Below are positions 1 through 13,000 of a DNA stretch of 44,850 nucleotides, piece by piece (position 1 is the first letter of the stretch; the number at the start of each line of letters is the position of its first letter). The DNA lies in contig JAUPLE010000104.1 of assembly GCA_030837085.1 (NCBI GenBank), positions 1-44,850 on the forward strand, in the 5' to 3' direction. Below the pieces are notes generated by a model, which made no database searches, had not been told where the DNA came from, and was given only the letters and a program-made list of their open reading frames with translations. The DNA comes from Acidobacteriota bacterium. GTDB taxonomy: Bacteria; Acidobacteriota; Aminicenantia; UBA2199. A program made the position numbers and the translations under genes.

Positions 1-474
1 AGTGAGCAAATCCTGCACCCGGGAAAATATATAAAACGGGAGAAACCCATTCCCGTAACGATACAATACCGTCCCGAGGGTTACGAGTTGTATCATTCCG
101 GCGTCATCGGCGAATACTACTTAAACGTGCTGTTGATGGCAAAAAACGCCAATAAGTATATGGATTTTGCCAATGGCTGGGGCGGGGATACGTTTAATAT
201 CTATCAAAAGCCCTCATTCCATTTCCTGGTATGGAAATCCGCCTGGGATGAAGAAAAGTTTTGCTCCGCCTTTTACTTTATCTTCAAGCAGTTTATCGAA
301 AAAACATTCCTGGTGAATTTTAAAGATGGCAACATCAAGGGCAGTTCTTTCATCGCCGGGCAATCCGGGGACAATTACTTTTTTTTAAGCAAAGCAAAAA
401 ATGAAATAATTTACGTACGAACAAACGATAGGAGCCAAATGAATAAGTTTATCTATGGAGGAAACTATGATTAA
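1..474 (+). CDS. Hypothetical protein, C-terminal part (5' end outside window)
   Basis: The reading frame is open from base 1, upstream of the TTG the ORF track uses at 88, so this is the last 157 or so codons of a longer gene. The visible part has no signal peptide or membrane segment. It contains a Trp/Gly-rich stretch (NGWGGDTFNIY) followed by FLVWKSAWDEEKF. I have the impression of having seen this pattern in conserved bacterial proteins of unknown function, but I cannot name the family. The stop codon overlaps the start of the downstream efp gene by 8 bp, so the two are probably co-transcribed and translationally coupled. No function is assigned. Confidence 0.6.
   Translation, partial: SEQILHPGKYIKREKPIPVTIQYRPEGYELYHSGVIGEYYLNVLLMAKNANKYMDFANGWGGDTFNIYQKPSFHFLVWKSAWDEEKFCSAFYFIFKQFIEKTFLVNFKDGNIKGSSFIAGQSGDNYFFLSKAKNEIIYVRTNDRSQMNKFIYGGNYD
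457..461 (+). promoter_or_regulatory. Ribosome binding site that decides the efp start
   Basis: GGAGG lies five bases before the ATG at 467. The ORF-track start at 455 would place this Shine-Dalgarno sequence inside the coding region and add MEET to the N-terminus, so the ATG at 467 is preferred. Confidence 0.7.
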
Positions 475-1030
475 AGCGACACAGATCCGGAAAGGAATCA
501 TCATACTTTTAAATGAGAAGTTGTACCGCGTGGACGAAATGGAGCATGTGACTCCCGGTAAAGGTATTGCCGTTGTCCAGACCAAGCTCAGGGATTTAAA
601 CGACATGTCGGTAAGGAATTACCGGTTCCGGCCGTCCGAAACCGTTGAGAAGGTAGTCCTGGATTCAAATGAATTAACTTATTCCTACCAGGATGAGGAT
701 AATTACATTTTCATGGACAATGAGACCTTTGACCAGGTCAGCCTCAGTAAGGATTTCCTGGGCGATTCTGTTTTCTATTTGCAAGACGGGGCCATTTACA
801 CACTGGAGTCTTACCGGGGCACGCCCATGAATTTGACGCCCCCCACAGCCATGGAGTTCGAGGTAGTAGAAGCAGAAACTACCCTTAAAGGCGCCACGGT
901 CCAGGCCTCTTACAAACCCGCTAAATTGGACAACGGAATGGAGATCATGGTGCCCCCCTTTATCGAAGTAGGCAACGTCATTAAAGTGGACACCCGCGAC
1001 GGCAGCTATATCGAACGAGTCAAAAAATAA
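467..1030 (+). CDS. efp: Translation elongation factor P
   Basis: EF-P binds between the ribosomal P and E sites and relieves stalling at consecutive prolines. The 187-residue protein has the usual bacterial EF-P length and three-domain layout: an N-terminal KOW-like barrel (MIKATQIRKG...), a central OB-type domain (YIFMDNETFDQVSL), and a C-terminal OB domain ending in the family signature TRDGSYIERVKK. The loop that carries the modified residue in other species is present as PGKG, with Lys32 at the position that is lysylated, hydroxylated or otherwise modified elsewhere. No modifying enzyme (EpmA/EpmB or EarP type) is visible in the window. The start at 467 is chosen for its GGAGG. The gene overlaps the upstream hypothetical gene and is convergent with the NRPS gene, 14 bp from its stop. 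It is an ordinary chromosomal gene at the left border of the cluster. Confidence 0.95.
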   Translation: MIKATQIRKGIIILLNEKLYRVDEMEHVTPGKGIAVVQTKLRDLNDMSVRNYRFRPSETVEKVVLDSNELTYSYQDEDNYIFMDNETFDQVSLSKDFLGDSVFYLQDGAIYTLESYRGTPMNLTPPTAMEFEVVEAETTLKGATVQASYKPAKLDNGMEIMVPPFIEVGNVIKVDTRDGSYIERVKK

Positions 1031-1044
1031 AAACACACAACACT

Positions 1045-4000
1045 TTACTCTTGAGATAACGCCCTAACAAATAATTGCCAGGTCTGAATAACTGCCGGAC
1101 TTTTCAGGATCGAAAAGTGAGTGCCGCTTATTTCATACGTTTTTACAGGATTAGCACAGTAATCATTCCAACTATTTAGAAATACTCGTGGAGATTGATT
1201 TGCCTTAAAATAGTGAAGCTCGGTTATAATTTTCCGAGAAGGAATATAGTCTAACCGTGCATTAGTTAAAGTTCTACCAATATTCAGGTAATAAATTAAA
1301 TCCCTGGCGCCCAATCGCTGGTAATTGGGAATTATTTGAGCCAGGTAATCCGGAATCATTGCCTTTATTATATCAACACTATAATGATTTTCTTCCCAAA
1401 AATTGACTATTGAGGACCAAATCTCATTCATATCGGTTCGATTATTCACTTCTTCATGGATTCGATTATCACCCTGCCAATACTCCAGGAACAATTCTTT
1501 TTCGGATTGCGGGGTAAAGGCAAAGGCTTGTTCTTTCCAATCCCCTTGCGGACCCGGGGCGTCGAGCAGACCGAGGAACGAGACTGCTTCTCCCAACCGT
1601 TCCAATTGCAGTACCATTTCAAAAGCAATAGTACCTCCCAAAGACCAACCCACAATACGATAAGGTCCCTTCGGTTGAACTTTTTTTATCTTCTCAATAT
1701 AGTCCTCGGCCAATTTCTCAATGGTGATATTCCGGGGACCGCAGTTTTCACGATTTATAACATCGGTGCGCAAACCCCAAATATTTAAATCCACATCCAC
1801 AGGAAATTGTTGACAGAATTCCAAATACCCTTCCACTTCCCCGCTGCCGTCGTGAACCAGGAAGAGATGATGGACCTCCGATGATCCTTTCCGCAACAAT
1901 ACAACGTAAGGATCAGCTATCCCGTGAGCCTCCTTTTCCATACCCGCTATATATTCAGCCAAATGACGAATGGAAGGTCGAATAAATACTTCCGCCAGGG
2001 GAACCTTTACCTTGAACATCTCATAGACCCGGGCTGTCATTGCCGTGGCTTTCAATGAATGTCCACCTATTTCGAAAAAATTAGCATCGATACCGATCGA
2101 CGGTTGACCTAAAATCTCAGACCACAATTCCGACAATTTCCGTTCAATCTCATTCCTCGGCACCGTAAACTCTTCTTTTATTCCAGCATTCACAACGGGA
2201 TCAGGAAGCGTTTTCCGATCGATTTTACCATTGGGATTCAAAGGGATTTTTTCAATCGACATAAAGTAAGTGGGGATCATATAATCCGGCAACTGCTGCA
2301 ATAAATATTGTCTTAGATCACTAGCGGAAACCTCTTTTTTATCGGCAGAGGCAACAAAATACGCGATGAGATATTTATCTTTATGTTCATCTTCTTTGAC
2401 CAGTACCACTGCATCTTTAATCCCGGGATAATGCAATAACCGGTTCTCTATTTCCCCCAATTCAATACGGAATCCCCTGATCTTGACCTGCTCATCGATC
2501 CGCCCCAGGTATTCGATAATCCCTTTAGTGGTTCCCCCCACCGGGGGGCCATCCGAAAGCCACCGCGCCAGGTCGCCGGTCCGATAAAACCTTTGCCTCC
2601 GGCGGGTCAGAACCTTTTTGAAAAAAGGTTCCGACACCTCCAAAAACTTCTGATTAGTTAATTCCGGGTTATTCAAATACCCCATGGAAACCCCATCACC
2701 CCCAATATACAATTCACCGGCAATATTTACCGGGCATACATTATTATATTTATCAAGGATTAGATGGACCGTATTACCAGCCGATTCCCCAATGGGAATA
2801 CTGCCAAGCGAAACAAATTGCGTTAAACTTTCCCGCTCGATTTCCAATACCGCGGATATAATCGTTGCCTCCGTGGGACCATACATATTAAACACCCGGC
2901 ACCCACTGCTCACCGATGCAAAACTCCGTTCCACCAGGTCATAAGTCAATTTCTCCGCGCCGATAAATAGAGACTTTAAAGTAATGGGAATGGTAGGCGC
3001 TTTTACAATATATTGATACTGCGTAGGCGTTACATGAAGTATGGTCACGCCATGCCGGTTCATAAAATCAACACTGGCAGCCGCGTCCATTAATACTTCT
3101 TCCGAAACCATGCAAAGACTTGCGCCGGACGTAAGAGTAATAAATATCTCCCACACCGACCAATCAAAATAATAAGAGAGGTTCTGGAGGGTGCGATCAT
3201 GAATCCCAATACCCAGGTTGTGATATCCCCAATGCAGCAGCGGCGACAAATTGGCATGGGTAATGAGCACACCTTTGGGATTCCCGGTGGAACCGGAAGT
3301 GTAGATGACATAAGCGAGATTTGAAGAGCTTAGAAGGTAAGAGGGTAAGAAGGTAAGAGGGTAAGAAGAATTATTGGGAGATTCGGAGATGTCTTCAAAA
3401 AAAAGTTTCTCACCTTCCCACCTTCCCACGCTCAACTTCTCACCTTCTTTATTGCTGGCGGTAACCAATATTTTGGCTCCGCTATCTATCAACATAAAAT
3501 CGCTGCGTTCCCCCGGGTTCCTGGGATTGATCGGCATATAAGCACAGCCAGCCTTCCATATACCCAGGATGCCGGCAAGCATTTCCAAAGAACGTTCCAC
3601 CAGCAGCCCCACAATGTCACCCGATTGGACATCCTTCCGGATCAATAAATGGGCCAGGTGCCCCGATTTTTTATTTAATTCGGAATAGGTAATATAGGAC
3701 CCATAAGACCTATAGGACATATATTCAAATAGTACTATCCCGTCGGGTGTCCGGGCTACCTGCTCTTCAAATAATCGGCAGATGTTTTTATCCTCCGGGA
3801 AATAAAGGGTTGTTCCGTTAAACTCATACAAAAGCTGCAGTTTTTTTTCTTCGGTTATAATCTCCACAGCGGCTATTTTTTGATGCGCATTTCCAATAAT
3901 TACGGATACCACCTGTTTGAAATATGCGGCAAAACGCCGCATCGTCTCCTCTTTGAAAAGTTTGGTACAATAAGTGAACGAGCAAACCAGTTTCTCTTCA

Positions 4001-7000
4001 ACTTCAGTACAGGTCAAAATAAGATCGAATTTTGCAATCCCGGTTTCGATTTCATAGGGGATTATTTTTAATTGGGATGTTTCTACGCGGGCATTTTCTT
4101 TGCCCTGGGTTTCCAGGTTTTGTAACGAAAACATAGTATCAAAGATGGGGTTACGACTAACATCACGGTTTAACAATACCTTTTCCACTAAGTCTTCAAA
4201 CTGGTACTCCTGGTTTTCAAAAGCGTCCAGGGTACTTATTTTGAGTTCCGATAAAAAATCAACGAATTCCATATGGCCTTCGGGATAGTTCCTCAGCGCC
4301 AACGTGTTGACAAACATACCAATCGTTTTTTCCAGGTCCGCATGTCGGCGGCCGGCGATAGGTGTGCCGATAACAATATCTTCCTGGCCCGTTAGCCTGG
4401 CCAATAAAATATTGTATACAGCCAGTAAAAGCATGTACAATGTTACACCCCGCGCAGCGACAATACCCTTTAAGGCAGCGGTGGCATCCGAAGGTATCGT
4501 AAAACCGAATGAGCGACCTTCAAAACTCTGTACTACCGGCCTGGGATAATCAGTGAAGATATTCAGCGCCGGTACTTCGCCTTCAAACACGTTAAGCCAA
4601 TAGGCTTCCTGCTTTTTTATTCTTTCTTTTTCGCTATATTGCCACTCGGAAAAATCTTTATATTGAATTCTTACCGGTTCCAGATGGTCACCGTTGTATA
4701 GGGCAAAAAAATCCCTGATCAATATCCCGTTGGAGACTCCGTCGGAAATAATGTGATGCATATCGACGGCCAGCACATGTTCGGTTTCCGCTTCTTTAAC
4801 CAATCCCACCCGTAGTAATGGCGCTCTCGATAAATCGAAAGCGCGGATAAAATGATTCGGTGTATTCACGAATGATGAATGATGAAGTTTTTCTACTTCG
4901 CGTTCCTTCGCGTTCTTCGCGGCCAAATCATAACATTCGATTTTAAATTCCACTTCTTCAAGTACCTTCTGCACCGGGTCCCGGCCTAACATATGAAAAG
5001 AGGTTCTTAAACTATCATGGCGCTGGATCAATTTCCCGAAAGTCACTTTTAATTTTTTGCTGTCAAGCGCCCCGGAGAGGTGGAAAACCTGCGGCATATT
5101 GTAAGCGACACTTTCTAGTTCCATTTGCTGCAAAATATACAACCGTTTTTGGGCCGATGATAAGACATAATAATCCTTTTTTTCCACGGGCTCAATCGAT
5201 AGATACTTCTCCTGCCTCACACCCTGTATAAATGCTGACAATTCTCTGATGGTGGGATTTTTAAATATTTCTATTACCGGCGTTTTTACATTAAAGGTCT
5301 TATGTACCCTTGCAGCCATGATAGTGGCCTTTAACGAATGCCCTCCTATATCAAAAAAGTTTGTGTCTACCCCCAGTTGGTCCTTTTGGATTCCCAATAT
5401 TCCCGACCATATTTCCAGCAATTTTGCTTCAATTTCATTTTGCGGGGCTGTGTGTGCGCCTACTGCGGTTACAATGGGTTCGGGTAGCGCTTTCCGGTCA
5501 ATTTTCCCGTTAGGATTCAAAGGAATTCTTTCAATTTGAATAAAATAAGCTGGAACCATATAATCCGGTAGATGCTGCGCCAAGTACTGTTTAAGTTCAG
5601 TGGTTAGGACCTCATTTCCAGTCACTTTAGCAACAAAATACGCGATGAGATATTTGTCTTTATTTTCATCTTCTTTGACCAGTATTACGGCTTCTTTAAT
5701 CCCGGGATAGTGTAATAGCCGGTTCTCTATTTCTCCCAATTCGATGCGGAATCCCCGAATCTTGACCTGCTCATCGATCCGCCCCAGGTATTCGATAATC
5801 CCTTTAGTGGCTCCCCCCGCCGGGGGGCCATCCGAAAGCCACCGCGCCAGGTCGCCGGTCTTGTAGAAAATATATGTCTTATAGGACTTATAGGACCTAT
5901 AAAATTTGTCTGCGGTTAATTCCGGGTTATTCAAATACCCCATGGAAACCCCATCGCCCCCAATATACAATTCACCGGCAATATTCACCGGGCATAAGTT
6001 ATTATATTTATCAAGGATTAGATGGATGGTGTTGCCCGCCGATTTCCCGATAGGGATACTAGTGAGCGATTTAAACTGGGCTAAACTCTCCCGGTGGATT
6101 TCCAAAACCGCTGATATAATCGTTGCCTCGGTGGGGCCATACATATTAAACACCCGGCACCCATTGCTCACCGATGCAAAACTCCGTTCCACCAGGTCAT
6201 AGGAAAGTTTCTCCGCACCGATAAATAAATACTTCAATGTAACAGGTATATTGACCGCTTTTACAAAGTATTGATATTGAGTAGGCGTGGCATGAAGTAT
6301 TGTTGCGCCATGACGGTTGATAAAATCGACCCCGGCGACCGCGTCCAACAACATACCTTCGGGCGATATGTAAAGGCTTGCACCGGTAGTGAGAGTGATA
6401 AATATCTCCCATACAGACCAATCAAAATAATAGGACAGGTTCTGGAGGGTACGATCATGAATCCCAATCCCCAGGTTGTGATATCCCCAGTGCAGCAGCG
6501 GCGACAAATTGGCGTGAGTAATAAGCACACCTTTAGGGTTCCCGGTGGAACCGGAGGTGAAAATGATATAAGCTAAATTTGAAGGGTTTAAATTCGAAGC
6601 ACGAAATTCGAAGCACGAAACAATACCCAAATTCAAATGTTCAAAATCCAAAACCATCAGATATTCAAAGTTTCTGCGTAGATTACTACTTGTCAATAAA
6701 AACCTGGCGCCGCATTCGGCTAGCATATATTCGTTCCTGGCCACAGGGGCTTTGGGGTTCAGGGGTGCATAGGCGCAACCGGCCTTCCATATACCCAGGA
6801 TACCGGTAATCATTTCAAACGAACGCTCCACCAACAAGCCCACAATATCGCCCGATTGGACACCTTTCCGGATCAATAAATGGGCTAGGTGTCCCGATTT
6901 TTTATTTAATTCGGAGTAGGTAATATAGGCCCCATAGGACCTATAGGACATATATACAAATAGCGCAATCCCATCAGGCGTCCGGGCAACCTGTTCTTCA

Positions 7001-10000
7001 AATAATTGACAAATGTTTTTCTCTTCCGGGAAGCACCGCGTTGGATCGTTAAACTCATACAAAAGCTGCTGCTTTTCTTCAACGGATATTATTTCCACTT
7101 CGGATATTTTCTTATTTATATTCTCTATAACAGTTAATACCACCTGGTTGAAATATTGTGCAAACCGCTGGATAGTCTCTTTTTTGAAAAGTTTTATACA
7201 ATAATTGAAGGAACAAACCAGTTGCTGTTCAACTTCAGTACAGCCTAAAATAAGATCGAACTTGGCAACTTCGGATTCGATTTCATAAGGTTTTACTTTC
7301 AATTGTGAAGTACCTACTTGAGGTGTTTCACTATCCCGGTTTCGGCTTTCCAAATTCTGAAAAGTAAACATAGTATCAAAAATTGGGTTACGACTTGCAT
7401 CACGGTTAACCGATACCATTTCCACTAAGTCTTCAAATTGATACTCCTGGTTTTCGAATGCTTCCAGGGTCCTTTCTCCAACTTCAGTTAAGAATTCCCC
7501 GAATTTCTTATTGCCTCCGGGATAGTTTCTTAGCGCCAACGTGTTGACAAACATACCAATGGTTTTCTCTAAATCCGCATGTCTGCGACCGGCGATTGGC
7601 GTTCCGATGATAATATCTTCCTGGTTGGTCAATTTGGCCAATAAAACATTATATAGGGCGAGTAAAGTCATGTACAATGTCGCGCCCTTCGAAGCAGCGA
7701 TACGTTTTAAGGTTCCGGTCACATCCATGGGTAATGCAAAACCGAACGAACGGCCGACAAAACTCTGCACTGACGGCCTGGGATAATCAGTGAAAATATT
7801 CAGTACCGGCACCTCACCTGTAAACACTTTAAGCCAATATGCTCCCTGCCTTGCTATTTCCTCTTTTTTCTTTTCGCTGTTTTGCCATTCGGAAAAATCT
7901 TTATATTGGATTCTTACCGGTTTTGGTTCATCGCCGTTGTAAAGGATTAAAAAATCCCTGATCAATATCCCGTTGGAGACGCCATCGGAAATAATGTGAT
8001 GCATATCGACGACCAGCACATGTTCGGTTTCCGCTTCTTTAACCAATCCCACCCTCAATAACGGCGTTTTAGTCAGATCGAAAGGGCGAATAAAATTCTT
8101 TATAAAATCAGACAACCTTGTAGACAATGTAACATCGCCCCTAATATCCCCTAACCCCGGATTCCTGACTTCCAATGTTTCGATTTCAAATTCGGCCTCA
8201 TCATTTATTCGCTGCACCGGCTCGCTTTCTATCATGGGAAAAAATGTTCTCAAACTTTCATGCCGTTTAATTAGCTTTTTAAAAGCTGTTGCCAATTTTG
8301 CCTCATCTAGTTTCCCGAAAAGATGAAAAGCCTGCGGCATGTTATAGACGGTACTTTCCAACTCCATTTGCTGCAAAATATACAGCCGTGTCTGGGCTGG
8401 TGATAAAACATAATACTCTTTTTTCTCCACTGGTTCCAGGGATGTGTATTTATCGCCTTTCACCACGTGTATACGGACTGCCAATTCCCTGATGGTAGGA
8501 TTTTTAAATATTTCCATCAATGGAATCTTTACACCCAGTACCTTATGTATATTAGAAACAACTACGGTGGCCTTTAACGAATGCCCGCCTACCTCGAAAA
8601 AGTTAGTGTCTACCCCCAATAAGTGCTCTTGGATTCCTAAAATTCCTGACCATATCTTTACTAATTTTGCCTCAATTTCATTTTTCGGCGCTGTGTGAAC
8701 ACTTCCGGTAGTTACCAGGGGTTCGGGCAGCGCTTTCCGGTCGATCTTACCGTTAGGATTTAAAGGAATTCTCTCAATTTGAATAAAATAAGAGGGGACC
8801 ATATAATCCGGTAGATGCTGCGCTAAGTATTGTTTTAGTTCAGCGGTTGGGATATCATCGCCAGCCGAATTGGCAACATAATATGCAATGAGATATTTTC
8901 CCTTGTTTTCATCCTCCTTGACCAGCACTACGGCTTCTTTAACCTGGGAATATTTGATCAATCGATTTTCGATCTCCCCACATTCGATACGGAATCCCCT
9001 GATCTTGACCTGCTCATCGATCCGCCCCAGGTATTCGATAATCCCTTTAGTGGTTCCCCCCGCCGGGGGGCCATCGGAAAGCCACCGGGCCAGGTCGCCG
9101 GTTTTGTAGAAACGGTCTTTTGTCATTTGACATTGGTCATTGGAGAAATTGTTATTACTACTAATGACCAATGACGATTGACTAATGGCATCTCGTTTAA
9201 ATCTCTCTACTGTCAATTCCGGGTTATTTAAATATCCCCTGGATACGCCGGCCCCTCCGACCAACAATTCGCCAGAGACTCCAACCGGGACCAGGAAACC
9301 GTACTTATCTACCACGTAAGCGGTGGAATTGAATATGGGTTTACCGATCGGGATTCTCTGGAGATATTCCTCATCGATCAAAAAAGTAGTTGAAAAGGTG
9401 GTATTCTCGGTTGGGCCGTAGCCATTGATAATATTCAAGTGGGGAAACCTCTTCTTTACACGATTAATATGAACCGGGGACAAGACATCACCCCCAACCA
9501 GCAAATTCTTTATTCCCACAAATATCTCAACATCCATCCCGGATAATTGGTTAAAAAGAGGTGAGGTAAGCCACATGGTAGCAATATCCAATTTTCGTAT
9601 ATTCTCCTTCAATCTTTCAGGATTCAATATCTCATCTTTAGCGGCAATACAGAGTGTCATTCCATTTAATAATGATCCCCAGATTTCAAAAGTGGAAGCA
9701 TCAAATTCCAATGCCCCGGTCTGCAAAAGTCGGTCATTCTCCCTGAATTCCACATAATTTGTATTTTTCACCAACCTTACCACATTACGATGCTCCACCA
9801 TAACAGCTTTTGGCCTGCCGGTGGAACCGGAGGTGTAGATGAGGTAAGCGAGATTTGAAGGGATTTGAAGGTAAGAGGGTAAGAACGTAAGAGAGTAAGA
9901 AGAAATTTTTGGGGATTTGTGGATTGCTTCCAAAAGAACTTTCTTACCTTCCCACCTTCTCACGCTCAACTTCTCACCTTCTTTATCGTTGGCGGAAACT

Positions 10001-13000
10001 AACAATTTAACCCCACTGTCTTTCAACATATAATCAACTCTTTCCTGGGGGTACTCCGGATCGATAGGCAGATAGGCGCCACCGGATTTTAATATACCCA
10101 GGATTCCTATGATTATTTCAATGGAACGTTCCGTTACAATACCAACGATAGAATCGGGTTTGACGCCTTTCTGTATTAGCCACCCAGCCAGGTAACAGGA
10201 TTTATTATCTAATTCGATATAGGTAACATGAGACATATGAGATGCACAAAGTGCAATCCGGTAGGGTACCCGTCCGACCTGTTCCTCAAACAATTGACAA
10301 ATGGTTTTCTTTCCCGGGAAGTCCCTCATTGTATCGTTGAACTCATACAAAAGCTGCAACTTTTCTTTCCCGGTTATTATTTCCAGTTCGGATATTTTCT
10401 TATTTTTATTTTCTATGATTGTTGATACAACCTGCTTAAAATATTGGGCAAACCGCTGGATAGTCTCTTTTTTAAAAAGTTTTGTACAATAATTGAATGA
10501 ACAAACTATTTTCTCTTCAACTTGAGTACAGGTTAAACTGAGATCGAACTTTGCAACCTCGGATTCGATTTCATAAGGTTTTATTTTCAATCGGGATGTT
10601 TCTGCCTGTGGGATTTCACTGGACCGAGTATCAAAATTTTGCAGAGTTAACATGGTGTCAAAGATAGGATTACGACTGGCATCACGTTTAAGCAATACCT
10701 TTTCCACTAAATCTTCAAATTGGTACTCCTGGTTCTCATAAGCTTCCAGGGTCTTTTCCTTGACCTCCAATAAAAAATCCACGAACCCCTTATGGCCTTC
10801 GGGATAGTTCCTCAGAGCCAGGGTATTGACAAACATGCCAATAATTTTTTCCAGGTCCGCATGCCGACGAGCAGCAATGGGTGTCCCTACAATAATATCC
10901 TCCTGGCCACTGAGTTTGGTCAATAATATACTGTAAATCGACAACAGCGCCATGTATAAAGTGCTTCCTATTTGCTGTGCCAATAGGTTTAATTCAATGG
11001 TAGACTCAGTAGATAGGTCAAACAATAGGCTGTTCCCTTCAAAACTTTGAACCTCTGGCCTGGGATAATCAAAGGGTAAATTTAAAACCGGGACTTCCCC
11101 GTTAAACTGCATTAACCAATACTTTTCCTGTTTTGCGACCGTTTTCTTTATCGTTTCGCTGATTTGCCATTCGGCATAGTCTTTGTATTGGAATTTCAAA
11201 ATAGGTAATCGCTCTCCGCCATATAAACTGATCGCTTCTCTAATAAACAACCCCATGGAGGTTCCATCAGTGACAATATGATGCATATTTACCAGGAGTA
11301 TATGCCTCTCTTTTACCGGCTTTATTACCATCACGCGCAATAATGGGGCAGCGGAAAGATCAAAAGGTCTCATAAGACGATCACATATATCAGGCATGGA
11401 AAACAGCTCTGCTGATGAAGATGGTAAAATTGAAAGATCAAAATAGTCGGAGTTAAAGTCTACTTGATCATGAATCTTCTGAATCGGCTCTTCCTCTAAT
11501 AGGTGAAAAGACGTACGCAAACTTTCATGACGTGCCAGCAATTGGCTGAAAATCCCTTCAAGAATGTCAACCTCCAATTGCCCATCTATCTCCACTGCCA
11601 GCGGTACATTGTAAGCAGAGCTTGTTAAACTCATCTGCTGCAAGATATATAATCGTTTCTGGGCCGAAGATAAACAATAATACTCTTTTTTTTCTGCCAA
11701 TTGTATGGACGCAAAAGGATCTTCACTCGATTGGAGTATATAATTGGACAACTCTCTTATGGTAGGAATACTAAATAACTCGGCCAGTGGGATATTCACA
11801 TTAAATGCTTTGTGCAGTTTTGATATTAAGATCGTGGCCTTTAAGGAATGCCCTCCCAATTCAAAAAAATTATCTTCAATACCAATCGAGTGTTCCAATT
11901 GAGATATATGCCCTGCGTCTCGCCCTAATACCTCTGCCCATATTCTTACCATCCTATTTTCCACATTATTCCGTGGGGCAATATATCCACTCCCTATTTC
12001 GATTCCCGGTTCAGGAAGCGACTGTCTGTCAATTTTGCCGTTGATAGTTAAGGGAATCCTGTTCAATTGAACAAAATAAGCTGGCACCATATAATCCGGT
12101 AATTGCTGCGCAAGGGACTTTTTTAAAGTCGCAGTCTCAAACAGCGGTTCTACAGGAACGACATAGGCGCAAAGATATTTTTCACCGATACGATTTTTTT
12201 TAACCAATACCACAGCGTCTTTCAGAAAACCGGTTTGCAGCAATCGGTTTTCTATTTCTCCAGGCTCAACGCGATAACCCCTGATTTTAACCTGGGAATC
12301 AACCCGCCCTAAAAATTCGATATTTCCGTCCGGAAGCCAGCGAGCAAGATCACCGGTTTTGTAAAGAATATAGGTCTTTTGGGACCTATCGGACCTATTA
12401 AAAATAAATTTTTCCGCAGTTAATTCCGGGTTGTTTAGATACCCCCTGGAGAGGCCGTCCCCTCCCACAAACAACTCACCCACTGCACCGATAGGAGTTA
12501 GCTGATAATGACTCCCCAGGATATAAGCCAGGGAGTTGCTGATGGGCCTGCCAATAGGAATATTTTCGTGGTATTCTCTATCTATCCGGAAAGTAGTGGA
12601 AAAGGTAGTGTTTTCCGTGGGGCCATAGCCATTGATAATATTTAATTTTGAGAATTGTTTTCTTAAGCGGTTAATATGTGCCGGCGACAGCACATCACCC
12701 CCCACCAGTAGATTTTTGAGACCTTTAAATACTTCGATATCAGTATCAAGCACCTGGTTAAAAAACGGGGCTGTCATCCACATAATGGTCACCTTAAATC
12801 GAATTACCGCTTGTTTTAACTTTCCAAAGTTCAATATCGTATCTCTATCCACCAGGTGTAGAGTTAATCCATTTAACAATGCCCCCCAGATTTCAAAGGT
12901 TGAAGCATCAAATTCCAATGCTCCAGTCTGTAAAATACTATCTGCATCCTCAAACCGGATAAAAGTATTATTCTTCACCAACCGAACCACACTTTTATGC

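Noticed and set aside
674-1036. 120-aa minus-strand ORF opposite efp
   Set aside because: It is the antisense frame of a clear EF-P gene, with no supporting motif or start signal.
2534-2548. G+C palindromes in P6 as transcription terminators or attenuators
   Set aside because: They are in coding sequence, have no following T run, and recur at the same position in three modules.
12371-12400. Frameshift or sequencing error explaining the odd pre-A7 loops
   Set aside because: The frame is open on both sides with conserved motifs in all eight A domains, and the same repeat DNA appears in several genes.
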